Origin: an uncultured Bacteroidota bacterium
GTDB taxonomy: Bacteria; Bacteroidota; Bacteroidia; Flavobacteriales_D; Sanyastnellaceae
Length of the DNA: 64,000 nucleotides
Direction of reading: 5' to 3'
Assembly: GCA_903932685.1 (NCBI GenBank)
Contig: CAIZGX010000084.1
Coordinates: 51,022-115,021, forward strand
The translations under genes and the position numbers were made by a program. Position 1 is the stretch's first letter. Each line of letters opens with the position of its first letter. The notes under the pieces were generated by a model. The model ran no database searches. It was not told where the DNA came from and was given only the letters and a program-made list of their open reading frames with translations. Of this stretch, positions 1 to 7,860 are shown piece by piece.

Positions 1-1
1 C

Positions 2-289
2 AGCAACTACGAAAATTTGCCTTTGGTTTTGATTGAAGCTATGGCTAGTGGAATGAATGTTATTGCAACACGTGTTGGAGGAATTGCAGAGCACATGGGC
101 TTTTGTAAATGGAACAAACTCATTGATGCTAAAAATGAACAGCAACTTTTAAATGCGTTGAGTGAATCTCACAGCGAAATGAATGAGATTAACCGCGAAG
201 AAATTTCTGCTTACGCAACGAATCATTTTTCATACGAATCGATTGGAAAGCAATTCATGAATGCCTACGATCAAGCACTGCACATATGA
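2..289 (+). CDS. Glycosyltransferase family 4-like protein, C-terminal fragment
   Basis: The reading frame is open from the first bases of the window, so this is the 3' end of a gene that begins upstream. The visible 95 residues start with an ENLPLVLIEAMASG-type segment followed by a VGGIAEHM segment. This matches the E-x7-E donor-sugar binding region and following loop of GT-B glycosyltransferases of families 1 and 4. Such enzymes transfer a nucleotide-sugar residue onto a growing polysaccharide or lipid-linked glycan at the cytoplasmic face. The stop codon overlaps the start of the flippase-like gene in an ATGA arrangement (286-289), so the two are very probably co-transcribed within a surface-polysaccharide locus. 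The acceptor and sugar cannot be judged from the fragment. The TTG at 17 is only an internal codon, not the start. Confidence 0.85.
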   Translation, partial: SNYENLPLVLIEAMASGMNVIATRVGGIAEHMGFCKWNKLIDAKNEQQLLNALSESHSEMNEINREEISAYATNHFSYESIGKQFMNAYDQALHI

Positions 290-1482
290 AGAAAGTAGAA
301 TTTCTTTCCATATTGAATCGCGCATTTGGAATGATTTCAGCACTGCTCTTAGTGCTTATGAATTTGCATTTCGTTCATGTTGAAGGACAAGGTACTATTG
401 CGTTAATCAATTTCGGAATTCTTATCGTCGCGACTCTAAGTCAGTTTATAGGCGGAGGAGCGCTTATCTATTTAATCCCGCGAATTGGTGAAAATAAAAT
501 TGCATTGCCGTCTATTATTTGGATCGTTATTAGCGCAAGTATAACCTTTGTTTTATTGCTCGCCTTAGGTGCTCCTTTCATTGGATTTACTATACTTCTT
601 GGGACTTTGCAATCCCTATTTGTATTGCAACAAATGATCTTACTTGGAAAAGAGAAAATAGGATCTTATCAAATTCTACTTTTCACTCAATCTATTTCTT
701 CGCTGTTCTTCGTGGGGTCTTTTTATTTCATTACAGACTGGGGAATAATGGCCTTCATTTCAGGACAACTTCTTTCGTTTATTGTTACAGCCTCGGTGGG
801 ATTTTATCATACTCACCATGCTTGGAAAAAGATGCGATTCGATTTATCGAAAAATGATTTACAGCAAACTGCAAAGCTCGGTGGCTATGCGCAATTGGGA
901 AATATTTTCCATCTAGGAAATCAAAGGTCTTACTTGTATTTTCTAGAAAATCTCGGGGCTGAAGGGAAAATTTTCACAGGTGTTTTTTCCATTCTAATGT
1001 ATGTAGCTGAGGCACTATGGTCTGTTGTGAAAAGCCTATCTTCAATTCTTGCATCTCGTGTTGCGCAATCCTCAGATTTCCGTGAACACCTCTTGCTAAC
1101 CAAACGCTATTTAATCCTTGGCATAACAACAACTGTCTTCGGTGCACTCTGCTTTTTTATTGTTCCAAACAGCTGGCTAGCTCCATTCGTTGACTTCGAC
1201 ATTGCGTTTATTAAGGAAGGTTTTTTCTTTCTAGCACCCGGAATTATTGCGAACACTATTACTGTTTCCTTTGCGCATTTATTTTCTGGAAGAGGCCTTC
1301 ATCAATACAACTTTTACTCTGCATTAATAGGATTCACTGTGGCAATAATTTGTTCATCCATGCTCATTCCAACGGATCATTTAAACGGCGCTTGCATAGC
1401 GGCATCGGCTGCTTTTCTATCTCAGAGCCTTGTGCAGATTTTACTTTTTTTCAGATTGAAGAAAAAAGAATTCTCAGTCTAG
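286..1482 (+). CDS. Polysaccharide flippase-like (Wzx/MATE-type) membrane protein
   Basis: This is a 398-residue, strongly hydrophobic protein with around ten or more predicted membrane segments spread along its length, ending in a short basic tail. Length and layout fit the oligosaccharide flippases (Wzx/RfbX, MOP superfamily) that move lipid-linked glycans across the inner membrane. It starts at an ATG overlapping the stop of the glycosyltransferase by four bases, which supports a joint role in O-antigen, capsule or exopolysaccharide assembly. The family assignment rests on hydrophobicity, size and context rather than a diagnostic motif, so another multi-pass transporter is possible. The 3' end overlaps the convergent bshB1 gene by nine bases (1474-1482), with no room for a separate terminator. 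Confidence 0.7.
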   Translation: MKKVEFLSILNRAFGMISALLLVLMNLHFVHVEGQGTIALINFGILIVATLSQFIGGGALIYLIPRIGENKIALPSIIWIVISASITFVLLLALGAPFIGFTILLGTLQSLFVLQQMILLGKEKIGSYQILLFTQSISSLFFVGSFYFITDWGIMAFISGQLLSFIVTASVGFYHTHHAWKKMRFDLSKNDLQQTAKLGGYAQLGNIFHLGNQRSYLYFLENLGAEGKIFTGVFSILMYVAEALWSVVKSLSSILASRVAQSSDFREHLLLTKRYLILGITTTVFGALCFFIVPNSWLAPFVDFDIAFIKEGFFFLAPGIIANTITVSFAHLFSGRGLHQYNFYSALIGFTVAIICSSMLIPTDHLNGACIAASAAFLSQSLVQILLFFRLKKKEFSV

Positions 1483-2178
1483 GTTGAAAACATCGCGCAT
1501 TCCCATGGGTCGCGCTGCAACAAATCCTTCACCGTATTGATATCCGGCAAAACGACCAAAATCCATTCCTCTGCCTTTTATGAAATCGAAGAACTCCTTT
1601 CCTGAAATTGGAGTTTTGGGCTCTTCCGAATTTGGATTGAAAAACTGACTTGAAAAAGCCTTGAGAGTTTCGATTTTCTGATCCATGTGTTCCGTTATGT
1701 CAATCACGAAATCAGGCGTGTTGTAATAATCCTGATTAAAATGATACAATGCACGTGGACGCCACGCCTCATAGTTCGTTACAATTTTCGGGAGTCCTGC
1801 ATAAAAACAACAATCCGCTACTAATTTGGCTGCTCGCGCATGATCCGGGTGACGATCGCGAAGTGCATTAGTGAAAACTATTTCAGGTCGGTACTTACGA
1901 ATCGCGTCTATTACGCGTGTTTTATTTTCAGGAGTGTCCGTGAAAAAGCAATCCGCCATTTCCAAATTTTCTCTAAAATGAGTTCCCATAATTCGAGAAG
2001 CATTCTCTGCTTCAACCACACGTAACTCCGCACTTCCTCTTGTGCCAAGCTCACCTTGGGTAAGATCTACCAACGCCACTTTCTTCCCTTCCTTAACCGA
2101 TTTAATAATGGTCCCAGCCGCACTAATTTCAGCGTCGTCTGGATGTGCCGAAATGACAAGTAAATCAACTTTATTCAT
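1474..2178 (-). CDS. bshB1: Bacillithiol biosynthesis deacetylase BshB1 (PIG-L family)
   Basis: A 234-residue member of the PIG-L/LmbE zinc deacetylases. The AHPDD zinc motif is at residues 11-15, followed by DLTQGELGTRG, and a second metal-ligand segment RHPDHARA lies near the middle. This overall pattern is that of BshB1, which removes the acetyl group from GlcNAc-malate to give GlcN-malate, the second step in making the low-molecular-weight thiol bacillithiol in the cytoplasm. Bacillithiol is known in Bacillota and many Bacteroidota. The partner genes bshA and bshC are not in this window. The start is an ATG, diverging from the M23 peptidase gene with about 64 bases between them. The gene converges on and overlaps the flippase by nine bases. 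Confidence 0.9.
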   Translation of the reverse strand: MNKVDLLVISAHPDDAEISAAGTIIKSVKEGKKVALVDLTQGELGTRGSAELRVVEAENASRIMGTHFRENLEMADCFFTDTPENKTRVIDAIRKYRPEIVFTNALRDRHPDHARAAKLVADCCFYAGLPKIVTNYEAWRPRALYHFNQDYYNTPDFVIDITEHMDQKIETLKAFSSQFFNPNSEEPKTPISGKEFFDFIKGRGMDFGRFAGYQYGEGFVAARPMGMRDVFNLD

Positions 2179-2228
2179 TGTGCAAATCTCCGAAAATTTA
2201 TTCCAAATCGAGTTAAGAAATTAATCCT

Positions 2229-2236
2229 TATTTTTG
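2229..2236 (+). promoter_or_regulatory. Bacteroidota -7 promoter element for the M23 peptidase gene
   Basis: TATTTTTG matches the Bacteroidota consensus TAnnTTTG exactly. It ends only six bases before the ATG at 2243, so the predicted transcript would have almost no 5' leader. No clear -33 TTTG is seen at the expected distance. Confidence 0.45.
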
Positions 2237-2242
2237 TCACTG

Positions 2243-3208
2243 ATGTTTAGGAGACTTTTTTTCACATTAAGCGTTGTGCTACTCGGCACCACTTCCTATG
2301 CCCAACCATCGGGGTATTTAGAATCTGCCCTTGAGATGATGGCCGACACGACTTCATGGTTGAACGCTTTAGAATACATGAAGTCCAAAAAAGTCACCAT
2401 ATACCCCACTCCGAATTTACCGAACATTAACCTCGATCTAAAAGGACTTTCAGATTCACTATCCACTATTCCGAGTTATGCAAATTACCAAAATTGGGAC
2501 ATTCAAAACATTTGGCACAAGAAGCGGAATGTGAACTTCCAAAACGATTCAGCGCTCATTTTTCAGCTCATAGTTGATTCGTGTGACTTCGTATTTCCAA
2601 CGGACATAGGAAGACAGACATCGCCATTCGGGCCAAGATGGGGTCGACTTCACGCGGGTTTGGATTTGGATTTAGACACGGGCGATCCTGTTTATAGCAT
2701 GTTTGAGGGACTCGTCCGCATTTCTCAGTTTAGCGACACCTATGGCAATGTTGTAGTTGTGCGTCACCCGAACGGCCTAGAAACATTGTATGCCCACATG
2801 TCTGCAAGAATGGTAGTGCCGGGACAGTACGTTCAGGCAGGGAATATGCTTGGTTTGGGAGGAAACACCGGCAGGTCATACGGGGCTCATCTTCACTTTG
2901 AAACGCGCTACCTAGGAAATCCCTTTGACCCCGCGTATTTGATTACCCCGAATCAAAAGGCCTTGAAATCTAATGTATTCGAACTTACAAAAAAGAAACT
3001 CAGCGCTCCGACAAACCCACCTGCTGCGCCAACAACAAACAACAACTCGAAAGGAAATTCAGGAAACAAATATCACACTGTCAAGCGCGGCGACACCCTT
3101 TCCTCTATTGCCGCTAAGAACCGAACTACGGTGTCTAAGCTCTGTAAACTGAACAAAATTAAGGCTACGACGAATTTAAAAATCGGGCAAAAAATTAAAG
3201 TCCGATAG
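2243..3208 (+). CDS. Secreted M23 family metallopeptidase with C-terminal LysM domain
   Basis: About 321 residues. A signal peptide of about 21 residues ends in TTSYAQ. A lysostaphin-like M23 domain sits in the middle, with HAGLDLD near residue 140 (the HxxxD zinc ligands) and the HLHFE motif near residue 215. A low-complexity Pro/Asn linker follows, then a LysM peptidoglycan-binding domain over the last 45 residues (YHTVKRGDTLSSIAAKN). M23 enzymes hydrolyse peptidoglycan cross-links or regulate amidases, so a role in cell-wall remodelling in the periplasm is likely. A TTG nine bases upstream (2234) is in frame, but the ATG at 2243 is preferred because it gives a cleaner signal peptide and the TTG overlaps the TATTTTTG promoter element. 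Confidence 0.9.
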   Translation: MFRRLFFTLSVVLLGTTSYAQPSGYLESALEMMADTTSWLNALEYMKSKKVTIYPTPNLPNINLDLKGLSDSLSTIPSYANYQNWDIQNIWHKKRNVNFQNDSALIFQLIVDSCDFVFPTDIGRQTSPFGPRWGRLHAGLDLDLDTGDPVYSMFEGLVRISQFSDTYGNVVVVRHPNGLETLYAHMSARMVVPGQYVQAGNMLGLGGNTGRSYGAHLHFETRYLGNPFDPAYLITPNQKALKSNVFELTKKKLSAPTNPPAAPTTNNNSKGNSGNKYHTVKRGDTLSSIAAKNRTTVSKLCKLNKIKATTNLKIGQKIKVR

Positions 3209-3288
3209 ATCTTCGACTTATCTTTACCCTTGACACTTCTATTTCCGTTTAACCAAGAACAAAAAGTAGACTTTGATGTTTTGTAATT

Positions 3289-4764
3289 ATGAGTAAACGA
3301 GTTGCCGTCATAGGTGCTGGATTCGCTGGATTATCCGCTGCATGTAGATTGGCTCAACTGGGCTTCGAGACACATGTGTTTGAGAAACATTCAACACCTG
3401 GCGGAAGATGTAGGGTTTTTGAAAAAGAAGGATTCACCTTCGATATGGGGCCAAGCTGGTATTGGATGCCCGAGATTTTCGATCAGTTTTTTGAGCAATA
3501 CGGTGAAAAAAGAAGCGATTATTACACATTAGAGAGATTAGACCCTTCTTATCGCGTGTATTTTTCAAACAAGATCCTGGATATCCCAGCCTCAGCCGAT
3601 GAGCTCGGAGAGAAACTTGAAGCAATAGAACCCGGCAGTAAAGAAAATCTCAAGAAGTTTCTTGCTGAAGCCAAATACAAATACGATACAGGCATGGGCG
3701 AGTTCGTTTGGAAGCCGTCCCTTTCTGCCAAAGAATTTTTAGACCTAAAGCTTCTCAAAGCCGCCGTGCGCATTCATCTCTTCAATTCAATTTCATCACA
3801 CATCCGGAAATACTTCAAGCATCCAGAAATTATTCAATTGCTAGAATTTCCAGTTCTTTTCCTAGGAGCTAAACCAGACAAAACCCCAGCTCTCTATAGC
3901 TTAATGAACTACGCCGATATTGAATTGGGCACTTGGTATCCCCAGAAGGGAATGGGAGAAATTCCCAAAGCCATGGAAAAAGTGGCGAAAAAACTGGGCG
4001 TAACATTTCACTACAACAATACTGTCACACAGATTGAATCGCTCCACGGTAAGGCCAAGCGACTGATTACTTCATCTGGAAATTTCGAAATTGATGCAAT
4101 CATTGCAGGGGCAGATTACCACCACGTGGAAACCAAAATGCTGGAGCCAAACGACCGTTCTCACTCCGACGATTATTGGAATTCTAGAACAATGTCTCCA
4201 TCTTCGTTATTGTTCTACCTTGGTGTGAACAAGCGTGTGAAGAATCTCCTTCATCACAATTTGTTTTTCGACGAGCCTTTCGATCAACATGCCAAAGAAA
4301 TTTACGACAACCCCCAATGGCCTACTCAACCGCTCTTCTATGCATGCGTTCCTTCGATAACTGACAAGACCGTCGCTCCTGAAAACTGTGAAAACATTTT
4401 TTTATTGGTTCCCGTTGCTCCTGATTTGACTAGTGATGAAACATTGCGAGACAAGTACCTTCAAAACATGCTGGACCGTCTTGAAAAAAGAACGGGTGAG
4501 TCCATTCGCGAAAATATTATTTACAAAAGAAGCTTTGCTCACGAAGAGTTTATTTCTGAATACAACAGTTTCAAAGGCAATGCCTATGGATTAGCTAATA
4601 CCTTAAAACAAACGGCTATCTTGAAACCTTCCATGAGAAGTAAAAAATTAAGCAACTTGTTTTATGCCGGACAATTAACTGTTCCAGGTCCCGGAATGCC
4701 TCCAAGTATCATTAGTGGACAACTTGCTGCCGAGACCATGAATAAACTTCTTTTTCAATCATAA
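3289..4764 (+). CDS. crtI: Phytoene desaturase (CrtI family)
   Basis: A 491-residue flavoprotein with the FAD-binding GAGFAGL motif at residues 9-15, then EKHSTPGGRC and a DMGPSWYWMP segment. Near the C-terminus is the CrtI signature FYAGQLTVPGPGMPPS leading into SGQLAAE. CrtI converts phytoene to lycopene through four desaturations at the inner membrane. It is the first gene of a co-oriented carotenoid block, only four bases ahead of crtB. About 80 bases lie upstream; they contain TATCTTTA (3219-3226), one mismatch from the Bacteroidota -7 element, as a possible promoter. A CrtN- or CrtO-type paralogue is not excluded, but the neighbours crtB, crtZ and lycopene cyclase fit lycopene formation. 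Confidence 0.93.
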   Translation: MSKRVAVIGAGFAGLSAACRLAQLGFETHVFEKHSTPGGRCRVFEKEGFTFDMGPSWYWMPEIFDQFFEQYGEKRSDYYTLERLDPSYRVYFSNKILDIPASADELGEKLEAIEPGSKENLKKFLAEAKYKYDTGMGEFVWKPSLSAKEFLDLKLLKAAVRIHLFNSISSHIRKYFKHPEIIQLLEFPVLFLGAKPDKTPALYSLMNYADIELGTWYPQKGMGEIPKAMEKVAKKLGVTFHYNNTVTQIESLHGKAKRLITSSGNFEIDAIIAGADYHHVETKMLEPNDRSHSDDYWNSRTMSPSSLLFYLGVNKRVKNLLHHNLFFDEPFDQHAKEIYDNPQWPTQPLFYACVPSITDKTVAPENCENIFLLVPVAPDLTSDETLRDKYLQNMLDRLEKRTGESIRENIIYKRSFAHEEFISEYNSFKGNAYGLANTLKQTAILKPSMRSKKLSNLFYAGQLTVPGPGMPPSIISGQLAAETMNKLLFQS

Positions 4765-4768
4765 TATC

Positions 4769-5611
4769 ATGACAGGAAAACCACTATTCGACAGCGTTTC
4801 CTTCGATTGCAGTAAGCTAACCACCCATGCTTACAGCACCAGCTTCAGCCTTGGCATTCGAACCCTTGGAAAAGAAATCAGAAATCCCATTTATGCTATA
4901 TACGGCTTCGTGCGTTTCGCTGATGAAATTGTAGATACTTTTCACGAATATGAAAAGCACGAACTCATGGAACGCTTCCGCAAAGACACTGTGCTTGCAA
5001 TTGAAGAGCGTATTTCTTTGAACCCTATTTTGAATGCCTTTCAACACACGTATCACAAGTTTAATTTGGAATGGGAACTTGTAGATACTTTTTTGAAGAG
5101 TATGGAAATGGATCTTCACCAAATGGAACATGACCGTGATTCATACGAAACATACATTCTTGGTTCTGCGGAAGTGGTTGGACTCATGTGTTTGCATGTT
5201 TTTGTGAATGGAAATCAATCGGAATATGAAAAGTTAAAACCCTCTGCCATGAAGCTTGGTGCTGCATTCCAGAAGATAAACTTCCTACGCGATTTACATG
5301 CAGATTATAACGCCTTAGGTAGAGTCTATTTTCCTAATGTAGACATGACGCATTTCGATGAACCCACGAAAAAAGCTATTGAAAAAGAAATTAAAGAAGA
5401 TTTTAGACTTGCCTACATCGGGGTTCTTCAACTTCCGAAGGAAGCCAGATTCGGTGTACTCATTGCATTCAAATATTATTACAAATTGTTTCTTAAAATA
5501 CAAGCACTTCCCTGCGAAAGAATTTTAAAAGAGCGCATTCGGGTAGCGAATCCAAAGAAAATTGCACTGCTTGCGAAAACCTATCTACAGCACAACTTAA
5601 ATTTACTCTAA
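4769..5611 (+). CDS. crtB: Phytoene synthase (squalene/phytoene synthase family)
   Basis: A 280-residue trans-isoprenyl diphosphate synthase of the squalene/phytoene group. Both Asp-rich diphosphate-Mg binding motifs are present: DEIVD at residues 52-56 and RDLHAD at residues 174-179, within NFLRDLHADYNALGRVYFP. CrtB condenses two geranylgeranyl diphosphates head to head into phytoene, the first committed step of C40 carotenoid synthesis. It follows crtI by four bases, and its stop codon overlaps the ATG of the next gene by one base (TAATG), so it lies inside a translationally coupled operon. Squalene synthase activity cannot be excluded from motifs alone; the operon decides for phytoene. Confidence 0.93.
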   Translation: MTGKPLFDSVSFDCSKLTTHAYSTSFSLGIRTLGKEIRNPIYAIYGFVRFADEIVDTFHEYEKHELMERFRKDTVLAIEERISLNPILNAFQHTYHKFNLEWELVDTFLKSMEMDLHQMEHDRDSYETYILGSAEVVGLMCLHVFVNGNQSEYEKLKPSAMKLGAAFQKINFLRDLHADYNALGRVYFPNVDMTHFDEPTKKAIEKEIKEDFRLAYIGVLQLPKEARFGVLIAFKYYYKLFLKIQALPCERILKERIRVANPKKIALLAKTYLQHNLNLL

Positions 5612-6126
5612 TGAAATTGGTGGTTGGAAAGTCATTCGCAGTGATTCTATTTCTTTGTATTTACCAAACAACACTTGGACAAGAAATTCAATGTCAGAAA
5701 TTATTTATTGCTGCGCAAAATGAACCTGCTAAACAAGAGTTCTACAATTACTGCGCAAACCTATCAAATAGAAATAATACACAACAAGCATATTTCGGAG
5801 TAGCCACAGCCATGTACGCTGAACTTGTTTCAAACCCCGCAGATAAACTCAGTTACTTCAGTCGTGGAAAAGATCTGTTAGAAAAAGCGATAGCCAATGA
5901 TTATTGGAATGAAGAATTACGCTTTCTACGATATTCTGTTCAAGACAAGGCGCCTTGGATGTTGCAATACCATGATAAATTAGACGAAGATTCTTATTAC
6001 ATTTTTCAGTCGCTTTCTTCCGGGAAAATGAATAAGAGCAAAGCATTTTGGAAGATCGTGATTCAGTTCATGATTCACAGTGAAAACATTAGTGCAGACC
6101 TAAAAGCTAAATACAGCCAATTGTGA
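5611..6126 (+). CDS. Exported protein of unknown function inside the carotenoid operon
   Basis: A 171-residue protein with a signal peptide of about 24 residues ending in TTLGQ. The mature part is helical and polar, with three or four Cys and repeated Tyr/Phe; the segment AYFGVATAMYAELVSNPADKL resembles a tetratricopeptide-like helix pair. I do not recognise a named family. It overlaps crtB by one base and the idi GTG start by several bases, so it is translated with the carotenoid enzymes. All the surrounding enzymes act on lipid-soluble substrates in or at the inner membrane, whereas this product should be periplasmic or outer-membrane associated. That invites a role in pigment localisation or envelope homeostasis, but nothing in the sequence proves it. 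Confidence 0.8.
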   Translation: MKLVVGKSFAVILFLCIYQTTLGQEIQCQKLFIAAQNEPAKQEFYNYCANLSNRNNTQQAYFGVATAMYAELVSNPADKLSYFSRGKDLLEKAIANDYWNEELRFLRYSVQDKAPWMLQYHDKLDEDSYYIFQSLSSGKMNKSKAFWKIVIQFMIHSENISADLKAKYSQL

Positions 6127-6644
6127 TAGAATTTGTAGTCCTTGTAGACGAGCAAGACAACGCCATTGGAAAAATGGAAAAACAACAAGCCCACGTTGAA
6201 GGAGTCTTGCATAGAGCTTTTTCAATTTTCATTTTCAATTCAGACAAAGAGTTGCTTCTTCAAAAAAGAGCCTCGTCGAAATATCATTGCGGAGGACTCT
6301 GGACCAACACTTGTTGCTCGCACCCGAGAGAAAACGAAAATGTTTTAGAAGCCGCAAATAGAAGATTAAAAGAAGAGATGGGAATGCAGAGTTTGCTAAT
6401 GCCTATCTTCACATTTGTATACAAGGCAGAATTTGCAAACGGCTTAACAGAGCACGAGTTCGATCATGTTTTTTTCGGCGTATCGAATCAATTGCCTTCC
6501 ATCAATCTTGAGGAAGTTGAAGATTATCGATTTGTTGGGATGGAAGAACTTCAGCTCGAAATAAAAAAATCGCCGCAGAACTTCACTCCGTGGTTCCTCA
6601 TTGCACTAGACCGAGTAAATGAATTTAATGCACTTCAATCATGA
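6123..6644 (+). CDS. idi: Isopentenyl-diphosphate delta-isomerase, type I
   Basis: A 173-residue Nudix-fold enzyme that interconverts isopentenyl and dimethylallyl diphosphate. The type I signatures are visible: LLLQKRASSKYHCGGLWTN followed by TCCSHPRE (Cys64/65 and His67), and the Nudix-like segment AANRRLKEEMGM with Glu84 and Glu85. The chosen start is a GTG at 6123 overlapping the stop of the preceding gene; residues EFVVLVDEQDNAIG then align with the normal N-terminus of the family. The gene overlaps crtZ by four bases (ATGA). In an organism using the MEP pathway (ispH is present further on), Idi is not essential, but placing it with crt genes balances the precursors for GGPP. Confidence 0.93.
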   Translation: MIEFVVLVDEQDNAIGKMEKQQAHVEGVLHRAFSIFIFNSDKELLLQKRASSKYHCGGLWTNTCCSHPRENENVLEAANRRLKEEMGMQSLLMPIFTFVYKAEFANGLTEHEFDHVFFGVSNQLPSINLEEVEDYRFVGMEELQLEIKKSPQNFTPWFLIALDRVNEFNALQS

Positions 6645-7114
6645 CACTAAACATTGCCCTAGTAGTTATCACGTTTCTTGTTATGGAAGGAATGGCATGG
6701 CTTACGCACAAATTCGTGATGCACGGATTCATGTGGTATTTCCACGAAGATCACCACCAACCCACGCCCGGGTTTTTTGAAAAGAACGATGTTTTCTTTC
6801 TCATCTACGCTATTCCAAGTTGGCTGTTAATCATGTTCGGCATGATGAATGGCAATGACTTCCGCACATTCATTGGTTTCGGAATTCTAGCCTACGGTAT
6901 TGGATATTTCTTGGTGCACGAAGTGCTCATTCACCGCAGATTTCATTGGTTCGACAAAACCGACAACCTCTACTTTCGAGCCATTCGCAAAGCGCACAAG
7001 GTTCATCACAAGAATCAATTCAAAGAAGAAGCAGAATGTTTCGGAATGCTTATCGTTCCATTCAAATATTTCAAAGCTGAACTGAAATTCAAACAAGCAA
7101 AGGCTTCCAAATGA
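6641..7114 (+). CDS. crtZ: Beta-carotene hydroxylase (fatty acid hydroxylase superfamily)
   Basis: A 157-residue membrane protein carrying the histidine clusters of the non-haem di-iron hydroxylases: HKFVMH, HEDHH, HEVLIHRRFHW and HKVHH. Three or four hydrophobic segments place it in the inner membrane. CrtZ hydroxylates carbons 3 and 3' of the beta-ionone rings, turning beta-carotene into zeaxanthin via cryptoxanthin. The start ATG overlaps idi by four bases, and its stop overlaps the following cyclase gene by four bases. Together with that cyclase this predicts zeaxanthin as the likely end product encoded here, unless a ketolase or glycosyltransferase elsewhere acts further. Confidence 0.92.
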   Translation: MTLNIALVVITFLVMEGMAWLTHKFVMHGFMWYFHEDHHQPTPGFFEKNDVFFLIYAIPSWLLIMFGMMNGNDFRTFIGFGILAYGIGYFLVHEVLIHRRFHWFDKTDNLYFRAIRKAHKVHHKNQFKEEAECFGMLIVPFKYFKAELKFKQAKASK

Positions 7115-7860
7115 ATCCGAAATACGCTTACCTTTTAGTTGATCTCTTCTGCCTCTCTGGCCCATTCTTTCTTAGCTTTCACAAGAGCGTTGCCTTTTAC
7201 AAAAACTTCAAAGCACTTTTCGTTGGTCTTCTTTTCATGTGTGCGGTTTATCTCCCTTGGGACATACTCTTCACGTATTGGGGAATCTGGAATTTCAATT
7301 CGAATTATACACTAACTCCAAGATGGTTCCTATTACCAATTGAAGAATGGCTATTCTTCATTGCTGTTCCCTTTGCATGTGTATTCACTTTCGAATGCGT
7401 TCGATACTTTAAAAAATCGGCTCCATCAAAAAGATTCACTTCAGTTATCGGAACATCCATTGCGCTTGTCGCAGCATGCCTCTGCGTCTATGCCGGTATA
7501 GAAGAACTTTGGTATACGTTCGGTGCAACACTTCTTTGCGCAGGTTTATTGCTTTTCCACCTGCAACGAAAATCAGAATTTCTATCATATTTTCTCTACG
7601 CTTGGCTCATTCTCTTGATTCCGTTTTTCATTTCGAATGGAGTACTTACCGGATTACATTTTTATAAATACGATCTAATTAACACTTCCAAAGTAGAAAT
7701 TTCCGAAGCTATTGTGCGATACAACAATCAATTCAATTTAGGCATTCGCATTTGGAGTGTACCTATGGAAGATTTCTTTTATGGATTAGCAATGGTACTT
7801 TTGACACTCACACCATACGAGCATTTCCGTTTGAAGTGGAAATCTAAAACTTCACTATAA
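7111..7860 (+). CDS. Lycopene cyclase, CarR/CrtYcd-type integral membrane protein
   Basis: A 249-residue protein with six or seven hydrophobic segments and an internal two-domain architecture. The first half carries PIEEW (residues 76-80) and the second half PMEDF (218-222). The repeated P-x-E-E/D motifs are typical of the lycopene cyclase domain found as CrtYc plus CrtYd heterodimers or as fused proteins. This one is the fused form. It is unrelated in fold to the flavoprotein CrtY. It closes the psi-ends of lycopene into rings, giving the substrate for the adjacent CrtZ. It is the last gene of the operon, starts with a four-base overlap, and overlaps the convergent EEP gene by 17 bases. Beta-ring specificity is inferred from context. 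Confidence 0.85.
   Translation: MNPKYAYLLVDLFCLSGPFFLSFHKSVAFYKNFKALFVGLLFMCAVYLPWDILFTYWGIWNFNSNYTLTPRWFLLPIEEWLFFIAVPFACVFTFECVRYFKKSAPSKRFTSVIGTSIALVAACLCVYAGIEELWYTFGATLLCAGLLLFHLQRKSEFLSYFLYAWLILLIPFFISNGVLTGLHFYKYDLINTSKVEISEAIVRYNNQFNLGIRIWSVPMEDFFYGLAMVLLTLTPYEHFRLKWKSKTSL

Noticed and set aside
3228..3280. TTGACA and TAGACTTTG motifs upstream of crtI as a promoter
   Set aside because: TTGACA has no matching -10 at a suitable distance, and TAGACTTTG has three instead of two bases between TA and TTTG; only the one-mismatch TATCTTTA remains as a weak candidate.
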